A DNA stretch of 64,000 bases. It comes from Streptomyces sp. NBC_01231. Its GTDB lineage: Bacteria; Actinomycetota; Actinomycetes; Streptomycetales; Streptomycetaceae. Below are positions 9,816-16,530 of the stretch, piece by piece. The stretch lies in contig CP108521.1 in NCBI GenBank assembly GCA_035999765.1, positions 4,092,001 to 4,156,000 on the forward strand. Direction: 5' to 3'. The position numbers were made by a program, and so were the translations under genes. Position 1 is the first letter of the stretch. Each line of letters opens with the position of its first letter. The notes beneath the pieces were generated by a model that worked only from the letters and a program-made list of their open reading frames with translations, did not search any database and was not told where the DNA came from.

Positions 9816-10238
9816 TCAGTATGCCCCGACGACCTGTACCTCCTCCTCTGTCACCTCGCCTTCCAGGATCCGGAAGGAGCGGAACTGGAACGGGCCGGCC
9901 TCGTCGGTGTCGGCGGTGGAGACGAGGACGTAGTGCGCGCCGGGCTCGTTGGCGTAGGAGATGTCGGTGCGGGACGGGTACGCCTCGGTGGCCGTGTGGG
10001 AGTGGTAGATGATCACGGGTTCCTCGTCCCGGTCGTCCAGCTCCCGGTAGAGCTTGAGCAGGTCGCCGGAGTCGAACTCGTAGAACGTGGGCGAGCGGGC
10101 CGCGTTCAGCATCGGGACGAACCGCTCGGGGCGGCCCGAGCCCGCCGGGCCCGCGACCACGCCGCACGCCTCGTCGGGGTGGTCCTCACGCGCGTGGGCG
10201 ACGATCTGGTCGAACAGGGCCTGGGTGATGGTCAGCAT
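9816..10238 (-). CDS. mec: JAMM/MPN+ metallopeptidase Mec, CysO-processing
   Basis: This 140-residue M67-family zinc peptidase has every JAMM residue in place: E23 in PDEACG, H79-S-H81 in YHSHTAT, S89 and D92. In mycobacteria Mec cleaves the CysO-cysteine adduct and releases free cysteine. Here it may also trim the two extra residues behind the CysO diglycine. It is separated from cysO by the LacI gene and the leader peptide, all on one strand. A strong terminator upstream isolates it from the permease gene. Confidence 0.93.
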   Translation of the reverse strand: MLTITQALFDQIVAHAREDHPDEACGVVAGPAGSGRPERFVPMLNAARSPTFYEFDSGDLLKLYRELDDRDEEPVIIYHSHTATEAYPSRTDISYANEPGAHYVLVSTADTDEAGPFQFRSFRILEGEVTEEEVQVVGAY

Positions 10239-10257
10239 GCTGGTCAGGATAAGCAAA

Positions 10258-10293
10258 GGGCCGCCCCGTACCGAGTGGTGGTACGGGCGGCCC
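10258..10293 (-). terminator. Long hairpin between the amino acid permease and mec
   Basis: GGGCCGCCCCGTACC (10258-10272) pairs with GGTACGGGCGGCCC (10280-10293) with one bulged base. It lies after the permease stop codon (10367) and before the mec start (10238) on the minus strand. Confidence 0.8.
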
Positions 10294-10366
10294 ACATGGC
10301 GGACGTCCTGAGCGGCGGCCGCAGGGGGCGCCACGAGCGCTCCCGGCGGCCGGACGTCCGGGCCCG

Positions 10367-11803
10367 CTAGCCGACGACCTTCGCGAACTCCGCGTCGCGG
10401 CGACCGGTGCCGCCCGAATTGCGGCTCTTCAGGACCAGCCAGCCGATGCCCAGGCACACGAACCAGACCGCCATCACGTACAGACAGACGCGGGCGTCGG
10501 CGTCGTACGCGATCAGGCCGGTGACGAAGAGCAGGAAGGCGATGGCGACGTACGAGCACTTGGAGCCGCCCGGCGCCGGGAAGGAGGAGGCGGGCAGGCG
10601 GCCCGCGACGACCGCGCGGCGGTAGAGGACGTGGCTGATCAGGATCATCAGCCAGGTCCAGATGCCGGCCGCGGTGGCCACCGAGGTGACGTAGCCGAAG
10701 GCCTTCTCCGGGACGACGTAGTTCAGGACGACGCCGATGCCCATGAAGAGGACCGAGACCATGATGGCGAAGGCCGGCGTCTTGGTCGAGGACAGCTTCC
10801 TGAAGACCGCGGGGGCCTCACCGCTGTCGGCCAGGTTCCGCAGCATGCGGCCGGTGGAGTACATGCCGGAGTTGCAGGAGGACAGGGCGGCGGTGAGGAC
10901 CACGAAGTTCACGATGCCCGCGCCCGCCGGGATGCCGATCTTGGCGAAGGCCTCCACGAAGGGGCTCACCCCGTCGGCGAACTCGGTCCACTTGACCACG
11001 CACAGGATGACGGTGAGGGCACCGACGTAGAACAGCGCGATCCGCCAGGGCAGGGTGTTGATCGCCTTGGGGAGGGTCTTCTCCGGGTCCTCGGACTCGC
11101 CGGCGGTGACGCCGACCAACTCGACGGCGAGGTAGGCGAACATGACGCCCTGCAGGGTCATCAGGGACGAGCCGACGCCCTTGGGGAAGAAGCCGTCGAA
11201 GGCCCACAGGTTGGAGACGGCGGCGGTGTCACCGGCGGAGCTGAAGCCGAAGGTGAGGACGCCGAGGCCGATCACGATCATGCCGATCAGGGCGGTGACC
11301 TTGACCATCGAGAACCAGAACTCCAGCTCGCCGAAGAGCTTCACGGAGATCAGGTTGACCCCGAACAGGACCACCAGGAAGACCAGGGCCGTCACCCACT
11401 GCGGGATGTCCGGGAACCAGTAGTTCACGTAGATCGCGGCGGCCGTCAGTTCGGCCATGCCGGTGACCACCCACATCAGCCAGTACGTCCAGCCGGTGAA
11501 GTAGCCGAAGAACGGGCCGAGGAACTCGCGCGAGTACTCCGCGAACGAGCCCGAGACCGGGCGGTAGAGCAGGAGCTCGCCGAGCGCCCGCATGATGAAG
11601 AAGATGATGACGCCCGCGAGGGCGTACATGAAGATCAGGCTGGGTCCGGCCTTGGCGATGTTCGCCCCGGCTCCCAGGAAGAGGCCGACGCCGATCGCGC
11701 CGCCGATCGCGATCATCTGGACCTGACGGCTGCCGAGCCCGCGCTCGTACCCCTCTTCCGACTCCTTAGGGGCGTTTTCCTTGTCGACCTGCGCTGAGGT
11801 CAT
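10367..11803 (-). CDS. APC-superfamily amino acid permease
   Basis: The protein has 478 residues from the ATG at 11803, with about twelve membrane helices. The amino acid transporter family signature is clear: RGLGSRQVQMIAIGGAIGVGLFLGAG in helix 1, RALGELLLYRPVSGSFAEYSREFLG around helix 3, and ELVGVTAGESEDPEKTLPKAIN in the helix 6-7 loop. It is closest in look to the proton-coupled AnsP/CycA/GabP group; the substrate cannot be chosen from sequence alone. Both cytoplasmic ends are hydrophilic. A leader of more than 200 bases with a near-palindrome at 12003 precedes it. Confidence 0.92.
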   Translation of the reverse strand: MTSAQVDKENAPKESEEGYERGLGSRQVQMIAIGGAIGVGLFLGAGANIAKAGPSLIFMYALAGVIIFFIMRALGELLLYRPVSGSFAEYSREFLGPFFGYFTGWTYWLMWVVTGMAELTAAAIYVNYWFPDIPQWVTALVFLVVLFGVNLISVKLFGELEFWFSMVKVTALIGMIVIGLGVLTFGFSSAGDTAAVSNLWAFDGFFPKGVGSSLMTLQGVMFAYLAVELVGVTAGESEDPEKTLPKAINTLPWRIALFYVGALTVILCVVKWTEFADGVSPFVEAFAKIGIPAGAGIVNFVVLTAALSSCNSGMYSTGRMLRNLADSGEAPAVFRKLSSTKTPAFAIMVSVLFMGIGVVLNYVVPEKAFGYVTSVATAAGIWTWLMILISHVLYRRAVVAGRLPASSFPAPGGSKCSYVAIAFLLFVTGLIAYDADARVCLYVMAVWFVCLGIGWLVLKSRNSGGTGRRDAEFAKVVG

Positions 11804-12002
11804 GTGTGGTGCGCCTTTCTCCATGCCGACCCGGGCCTCTCGTCGGCCTCGGATCGGATCTCGATCCCCCCGGATTGCTGGAGCTGAGCGGAGTCCGCTC
11901 GTGCCTGGCCGACGGTCGCCGGCTCGGTGGCGCACCCGGACGAACATGGGTGGTGTTCGCCGGGCGGTCGTGAAGATTTATCACGGTCGCAACACTGATC
12001 AC

Positions 12003-12022
12003 CTGCGTGACATGTGACGCAG
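12003..12022. promoter_or_regulatory. 20-bp near-palindrome, putative operator
   Basis: CTGCGTGACATGTGACGCAG is symmetric except for one base pair on each side of the central ACATGT. It lies about 200 bases upstream of the permease start. The binding protein is unknown; operator function is inferred from symmetry alone. Confidence 0.45.
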
Positions 12023-12048
12023 AGCACAAGAAGAACTGGACAAAGAAC

Positions 12049-12079
12049 ACCGCGGCGGGTCATAGGTGCCCGCCGCGGT
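12049..12079. terminator. 11-bp GC-rich hairpin downstream of DUF2017 gene
   Basis: ACCGCGGCGGG (12049-12059) pairs with CCCGCCGCGGT (12069-12079) across a 9-nt loop. It lies about 170 bases beyond the stop codon of the minus-strand DUF2017 gene and is likely its terminator. Confidence 0.6.
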
Positions 12080-12247
12080 AATGTGATCGTTATCCGGATT
12101 TGAGCGTCCGTTGAGCGAACACGGAATCTACACAAGATGGGGCATATGCCCAGTGCCCACCTCGCGCTCGCCCTTGCTCACTCGCGCTCCCCCGCGCCCC
12201 TCCTCGCTCCCTCTCACTCCTTCGCACTCCTTCGCACTCCCCCGCGA

Positions 12248-12850
12248 TTACGGCAGGAGAGTGGTCACGAGCGTCTCCTGAAGTCCTCCGAGCCACAGAT
12301 ACGCCATCACCATCGGCTTACGCGGGTCGTCGTCCGGGAGGTGGTAGAGGAGGTCGCCGTCGTCCTCGTCGCTGATCTCCAGACGGGAGCCGATCGCCAG
12401 CCGCAGGTCGTTGAGGGAACGCAGCCACTGCTGGGACTCACCGGGCGCCAGCTTGAGGACCGCACCGCCCTCGCCGGACGGACTGAGCGCGTCCAGGGAG
12501 CGGATCACCGCGAGGGCGTTCTCCCGCTTGCCGGCTCTGAGGTCGTTCTCGGTGTAGCGGCGGAACTCGGCGGAGTACTCGCGTTCCTCGTCGGCGCGCT
12601 TCGGCCCGGGGTCGCCCTCCGGGTCGCGATAGGCGTCGGGGAAGAGCCGCTTGAGGACCGGGTCGGACGGAGGTTCGCTGGGGCCCTCGGCGAACAGCTC
12701 GGCGAGCGGATCGTCACTGGCCTCCTCGGCGGGGCCGGGACCGATGAGTTCCAGGAGCTGGACGGCCAGCGACCGGATGATGGAGATCTCGACGTCGTCG
12801 AGGGCGACGGCCGCGCCGCCGCCGGGGAGCGGTTCGAAGTGTCCTGGCAT
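12248..12850 (-). CDS. DUF2017-family protein, downstream of clpS
   Basis: The protein has 200 residues from the ATG at 12850. I recognise it as the actinobacterial DUF2017 family from its start MPGHFEPLPGGGAAVALDD and the end segment PRKPMVMAYLWLGGLQE. The middle is acidic and proline-rich; no catalytic motif is visible. It follows clpS on the same strand with about 100 bases between them, a gene pairing I remember as conserved in Streptomyces. A link to the Clp protease system is only suggested by that position. Confidence 0.85.
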   Translation of the reverse strand: MPGHFEPLPGGGAAVALDDVEISIIRSLAVQLLELIGPGPAEEASDDPLAELFAEGPSEPPSDPVLKRLFPDAYRDPEGDPGPKRADEEREYSAEFRRYTENDLRAGKRENALAVIRSLDALSPSGEGGAVLKLAPGESQQWLRSLNDLRLAIGSRLEISDEDDGDLLYHLPDDDPRKPMVMAYLWLGGLQETLVTTLLP

Positions 12851-12891
12851 GGAATCTTTTCGCTGCTTGGCGGTCTGCTGGGCTGCTTCTC

Positions 12892-12949
12892 GGCGGTCCG
12901 CCGGGGTGCCTGTGGGCGGTCCGCCGGGGTGCCTGTCGGCGGTCTGACG
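12892..12949. repeat. 23-bp tandem repeat between clpS and DUF2017
   Basis: The unit GGCGGTCCGCCGGGGTGCCT plus three bases starts at 12892 and 12915. A third, partial copy starts at 12938 and runs into the end of clpS. It is non-coding. Confidence 0.85.
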
Positions 12950-12951
12950 GA

Positions 12952-13269
12952 CTACTTGCGGTCCTGCTGGAGCGTGGCCCACAGGCCGTAGCCGTGCATG
13001 GCCTGCACGTCGCGCTCCATCTCCTCGCGGGACCCGCTGGAGACGACCGCCCGGCCCTTGTGATGGACGTCGAGCATGAGCTTGGTGGCCTTGTCCTTGG
13101 AGTAGCCGAAGTACGTCTGGAAGACGTAGGTCACATAGCTCATGAGGTTGACCGGGTCGTTGTGGACGATGGTGATCCAGGGGAGATCCGGCTCGGGAAC
13201 GGCGAAGACCTCCTCCGCCGACTCGGTGCGTTCGGTCTCTAGGGGAGCGGGTGACGTCACATGGCCCAT
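12952..13269 (-). CDS. clpS: ClpS, N-end rule adaptor of the Clp protease
   Basis: The 105-residue protein has a disordered N-terminus followed by the ClpS core: [18 protein letters not shown], where the N-D-P motif and nearby residues form the N-degron pocket, then [31 protein letters not shown]. ClpS binds the ClpA/ClpC N-domain and delivers proteins with bulky hydrophobic N-termini to ClpP. It is divergent from pncB with only about 57 bases between starts and co-directional with DUF2017. Confidence 0.95.
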   Translation of the reverse strand: MGHVTSPAPLETERTESAEEVFAVPEPDLPWITIVHNDPVNLMSYVTYVFQTYFGYSKDKATKLMLDVHHKGRAVVSSGSREEMERDVQAMHGYGLWATLQQDRK

Positions 13270-13326
13270 GCTGCCACGGCCCTCCTAAATCGTCACACTG
13301 ACGAAATGGGGGTAGCATCCCTTCGC

Positions 13327-14673
13327 ATGAACACAGCGGACCTTGGGCTGCCGGTGGACGTTCCCTCGACGGCGCTCTTCACGGACCAGTACGAGCTCAC
13401 CATGCTGCAGGCCGCTCTGAAGGCGGGCACCGCCGAACGGCGCAGCGTGTTCGAGTGCTTCACCCGGCGGTTGCCCGAGGGGCGTCGCTACGGCGTGGTG
13501 GCGGGCACCGGACGCGTCCTGGACGCGGTGGAGAACTTCCGTTTCGACGCGGACGTCCTCGGCTTCCTGCGCGAGCACTCCATCGTCGACGAGGCGACCT
13601 CGAACTGGCTCGCCTCATACCGCTTCTCGGGTGACATCTGGGGCTATCCCGAGGGCGAGGTGTACTTCCCGGGGTCGCCGATCCTGCGGGTCGAGGGCTC
13701 GTTCGCCGAGTGCGTGCTGCTGGAGACCGTGATCCTGTCGATCCTCAACCACGACTCGGCGATCGCCGCGGCCGCCTCCCGGATGTCCTCCGCCGCCGGC
13801 GAGCGCCCGCTGATCGAGATGGGGGCCCGCCGCACCCACGAGCTCGCCGCGGTCGCCGCCGCGCGCGCCGCGTACGTCGGCGGCTTCACCACCACCTCGG
13901 ACCTGGCGGCAGGCTTCCGCTACGGCATCCCCACCGTGGGCACCTCCGCCCACGCCTTTACCCTGCTGCACGACCAGGAGCGGGACGCCTTCCAGGCCCA
14001 GGTGGACTCGCTCGGCCGGGGCACCACGCTGCTCGTGGACACGTACGACGTCGAGGAGGCCGTCCGGACGGCCGTGGAGGTGGCCGGTCCCGAGCTGGGG
14101 GCTGTGCGGATCGACTCCGGGGACCTGCTGCTGGTCGCGCACCGGGTACGGCAGCAGCTGGACGAACTGGGGGCCACCGAGACGCGGATCATCGTGACCT
14201 CGGACCTGGACGAGTACGCCATCGCCTCGCTGGCGGCGGCGCCCGTGGACGCGTACGGCGTCGGCACCCAGCTGGTGACCGGCTCCGGGCACCCGACGGC
14301 CTCGATGGTGTACAAGCTGGTCGCCCGCGCCGAGACCGCCGACCCCAAGGCCCCGCTGGTGCCGGTGGCGAAGAGGTCCACCGGCGGCAAGACGTCCGTC
14401 GGCGGCCGCAAGTGGGCGGCACGGCGGCTGGACCGGTACGGGGTCGCGGAGACCGAGGTCGTCGGCACCGGGCCGGTGCCGGGTGAGCTGGCCGACCGTC
14501 AGCTGCTGGTCGAGCTGGTCAAGAGCGGCGAGGTCGTCGCCCGGGAGCCGCTGGACGTGGTCCGCGACCGGCACGCGGCCGCCCGGGCCGGGCTGCCGCT
14601 GTCGGCGACCCAGCTGTCCCGCGGGGAACCGGTCATTCCGACGGAGTATGTCCAGGGGCGCTCGGGTAGTTAG
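13327..14673 (+). CDS. pncB: Nicotinate phosphoribosyltransferase
   Basis: The 448-residue enzyme joins nicotinate to PRPP to give NaMN in NAD salvage. Landmarks are FTDQYELTMLQAAL at the N-terminus, the GTSAHAFTLLHDQE segment that carries the regulatory histidine of the family, and VRIDSGDLLLVAHRVRQQLDELG. The ATG at 13327 is chosen because it follows the typical start; an in-frame ATG at 13306 adds seven residues. No strong ribosome binding site is seen, so a short or absent leader is possible. The nicotinamidase gene follows 139 bases later, completing the nicotinamide-to-NaMN route. Confidence 0.95.
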   Translation: MNTADLGLPVDVPSTALFTDQYELTMLQAALKAGTAERRSVFECFTRRLPEGRRYGVVAGTGRVLDAVENFRFDADVLGFLREHSIVDEATSNWLASYRFSGDIWGYPEGEVYFPGSPILRVEGSFAECVLLETVILSILNHDSAIAAAASRMSSAAGERPLIEMGARRTHELAAVAAARAAYVGGFTTTSDLAAGFRYGIPTVGTSAHAFTLLHDQERDAFQAQVDSLGRGTTLLVDTYDVEEAVRTAVEVAGPELGAVRIDSGDLLLVAHRVRQQLDELGATETRIIVTSDLDEYAIASLAAAPVDAYGVGTQLVTGSGHPTASMVYKLVARAETADPKAPLVPVAKRSTGGKTSVGGRKWAARRLDRYGVAETEVVGTGPVPGELADRQLLVELVKSGEVVAREPLDVVRDRHAAARAGLPLSATQLSRGEPVIPTEYVQGRSGS

Positions 14674-14812
14674 AGCGGGTGCGCCCGTCCATGCCGCTCA
14701 CGCCCTGCGACGCCCCCTCCCGCCCCGGCCCGGAAGTCCGTAGGCTCGGAGGTTCACCGGCCGGGCCCGCACCCCTTCTCTTCCCCGACCCCATAGTCGA
14801 AGGACACCGACC

Positions 14813-15403
14813 ATGCGCCGCGCCTTGATCGTCGTAGACGTGCAGAACGACTTCTGCGAGGGCGGCAGCCTCGCGGTGGCCGGAGGGGCCGATGTGGCCG
14901 CCGCCGTCACCGAGCTGATCGGTCAGGCGGGCGGCTCCGGTTACCAGCACGTCGTCGCCACCCGGGACCACCACATCGCGCCCGGCGGCCACTTCGCCGA
15001 CAACCCGGACTACACCCACTCCTGGCCCGCGCACTGCATCGCCGGCACCGAGGGCGTCGGCTTCCACCCCAACTTCGCCCCCGTGGTGGCCTCCGGCGCG
15101 ATCGACGCCGTCTTCGACAAGGGGGCGTACGCGGCGGCGTACAGCGGGTTCGAGGGCGCCGACGAGAACGGCGTGACGCTCGCCGACTGGCTGCGCTCCC
15201 GGGAGGTCGAGGAGGTGGACGTGGTCGGCATCGCGACCGACCACTGCGTGCGGGCCACCGCGCTGGACGCGGCACGGGAGGGCTTCCGTACCCAGGTGCT
15301 GCTGGATCTGACCGCCGGAGTGGCCGAGGCCACGACCGAGGCGGCGCTGGAGGAGATGCGGGGCGCGGGCGTGGAGCTGTCCGGCAAGCCCGTGGTGGCC
15401 TAG
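14813..15403 (+). CDS. pncA: Nicotinamidase (isochorismatase family)
   Basis: The 196-residue enzyme deamidates nicotinamide to nicotinate. The catalytic triad is visible: D9 in VVDVQND, K103 in FDKGAY and nucleophile C145 in ATDHCVRATALDA. Metal ligands are likely in D52-H-H54, and SWPAHC (70-75) is the family's conserved cap. It feeds the PncB reaction encoded just upstream. Confidence 0.95.
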   Translation: MRRALIVVDVQNDFCEGGSLAVAGGADVAAAVTELIGQAGGSGYQHVVATRDHHIAPGGHFADNPDYTHSWPAHCIAGTEGVGFHPNFAPVVASGAIDAVFDKGAYAAAYSGFEGADENGVTLADWLRSREVEEVDVVGIATDHCVRATALDAAREGFRTQVLLDLTAGVAEATTEAALEEMRGAGVELSGKPVVA

Positions 15404-15521
15404 GCACCAAAGGCGCACTGGCCCACTGACCTGCGCATTCATTGGCTTACAACCCGGTTGACTTTACTTTCTCTTTGCGATTGGCTGCGGATTCGACCAT
15501 TCACGATCCGGGGGGATCCCT

Positions 15522-15932
15522 ATGCACCGCATCGTCCGCGGCGCCGTCTGCTCCGCCGCCGTCACCGGCCTCGCGCTCGGCCTCAGCTCCTGCTCCGGGA
15601 CTGTCGACCAGGTCGACAAGGCAGTGAGCGAGACGTACGACGTCACCTACGAGGTCACGGGGAAGAACGTCGACTCGATCGACTTCCACGGCGGCGGTGG
15701 CACGGCCGCGAAGCCGAAGATCGAGTCGGTGTCGAAGCCCAAGCTGCCCTGGACGAAGACGGTCACACTGCGCGGCATCATGCCCGCGGCGGTCATGCCG
15801 GTCGCCACGGACCCCGAAGGCGCTGGGGTCGCGTGCAAGATCACCCACAAGGGCAAGGTGCTGGAGGAACAGAGCGCCAAGGGTCTGGTGACCGCCGGCG
15901 GCTGCATCGCGGAGTCCCCGGTCACGGGGTGA
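15522..15932 (+). CDS. MmpS-like small lipoprotein
   Basis: The protein has 136 residues, with a signal peptide ending in the lipobox LSSC and the acylated cysteine at about residue 24. The mature domain (VTYEVTG ... KPKLPWTKTV ... GAGVACKITHKGKVL ... GGCIAESP) resembles the MmpS transport-accessory beta-sandwich family of actinobacteria. No MmpL partner gene is adjacent, so it may act alone or with a distant transporter. A hairpin terminator follows 16 bases after the stop codon. Confidence 0.78.
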   Translation: MHRIVRGAVCSAAVTGLALGLSSCSGTVDQVDKAVSETYDVTYEVTGKNVDSIDFHGGGGTAAKPKIESVSKPKLPWTKTVTLRGIMPAAVMPVATDPEGAGVACKITHKGKVLEEQSAKGLVTAGGCIAESPVTG

Positions 15933-15947
15933 CCGCGGGACGCCCCC

Positions 15948-15984
15948 GGTAGGTCGGCGCGGCCTGGGGGCGCGCCGGCCTACC
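15948..15984 (+). terminator. Hairpin after the MmpS-like gene
   Basis: GGTAGGTCGGCGCG (15948-15961) pairs with CGCGCCGGCCTACC (15971-15984) with one T/G mismatch, across a 9-nt loop. It lies between genes that converge here. Confidence 0.78.
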
Positions 15985-16055
15985 GGCCCAGAGGCAGCGT
16001 GGCGCGTTCCGGGGCTCTCGCCTTCCGGCCCGCGTGCCGCGTCACAGCCGGTCCG

Positions 16056-16397
16056 TCACGCAGGCGCCGCCGGGCGCCTGAGCAGTGCCCTGATCGGGTG
16101 CCACAGTTCCTGGACCAGTTCCGGTCCGACGACACCGTTGTCAGGTGCCGTGCGCCATATCAGGCCGTCCGGATGGTGCAGGACCGCGGTGATCTCGTCC
16201 GGTGTCGGCGGGGCCGCGTTGCCCCGCAGGTAGACCGCGCGCATGCCCAGGTTGCGCAGCCTGGTCAGGGCGCGCGCCCGGTTCCGGGCGTGGACGAGAA
16301 CGCGGACCGAGCCCACGCTCTCGGCGGCGGGGCTGGGCAGGTTCAGCGCCACCACCACACTGCCGGTCGGCAGCTTGCAGAAACCTCCTGCGCCCAT
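16056..16397 (-). CDS. Conserved hypothetical protein, 113 residues
   Basis: I do not recognise the family. The protein is compact, with alternating strand and helix character: a hydrophobic SVVVALNLP strand, VRVLVHARNRARALTRLRNLGMRAVYLRG, and a C-terminal basic helix (WHPIRALLRR). There is no signal peptide or membrane helix. The phrase TPDEITAVLHHPDGLIWR suggests a small structured domain. It converges with the MmpS-like gene and sits downstream of the M6 protease. Codon use with G/C third positions supports real coding. Confidence 0.65.
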   Translation of the reverse strand: MGAGGFCKLPTGSVVVALNLPSPAAESVGSVRVLVHARNRARALTRLRNLGMRAVYLRGNAAPPTPDEITAVLHHPDGLIWRTAPDNGVVGPELVQELWHPIRALLRRPAAPA

Positions 16398-16470
16398 GCG
16401 GTCATACCCCCGTGAGAGTCGTCGTCGATGCCGGTGTCAATAAGGGATCCACAGGACGCACCTAAACACG

Positions 16471-16504
16471 ATCGGCGGCAACCCGCCAGGGGGTCACCGC
16501 CGAT
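16471..16504 (-). terminator. Hairpin after the M6 protease gene
   Basis: ATCGGCGG (16471-16478) pairs with CCGCCGAT (16497-16504) across an 18-nt loop. It lies 27 bases after the protease stop codon on the minus strand. Confidence 0.6.
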
Positions 16505-16530
16505 ACGTCTTTGACCTGCGAAAATATCGT

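Larger units (their letters stand above)
11804..12247. other. 444-bp intergenic region upstream of the permease
   Basis: No gene was found. The region holds the permease leader, a 20-bp near-palindrome (12003-12022), a GC-rich hairpin (12049-12079) and, at 12155-12244, a pyrimidine-rich run of CTCGCTC/CACTCC repeats including two exact TTCGCACTCC copies. No known riboswitch was recognised. Confidence 0.6.

Noticed and set aside
11804..12002. Riboswitch in the permease leader
   Set aside because: I could not match the leader to any riboswitch consensus I know (glycine, SAM, ydaO-type); only a palindrome and hairpin are reported.
13615..14574. Open frame of 319 codons on the minus strand opposite pncB
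   Set aside because: It is an antisense shadow; pncB shows all family motifs.
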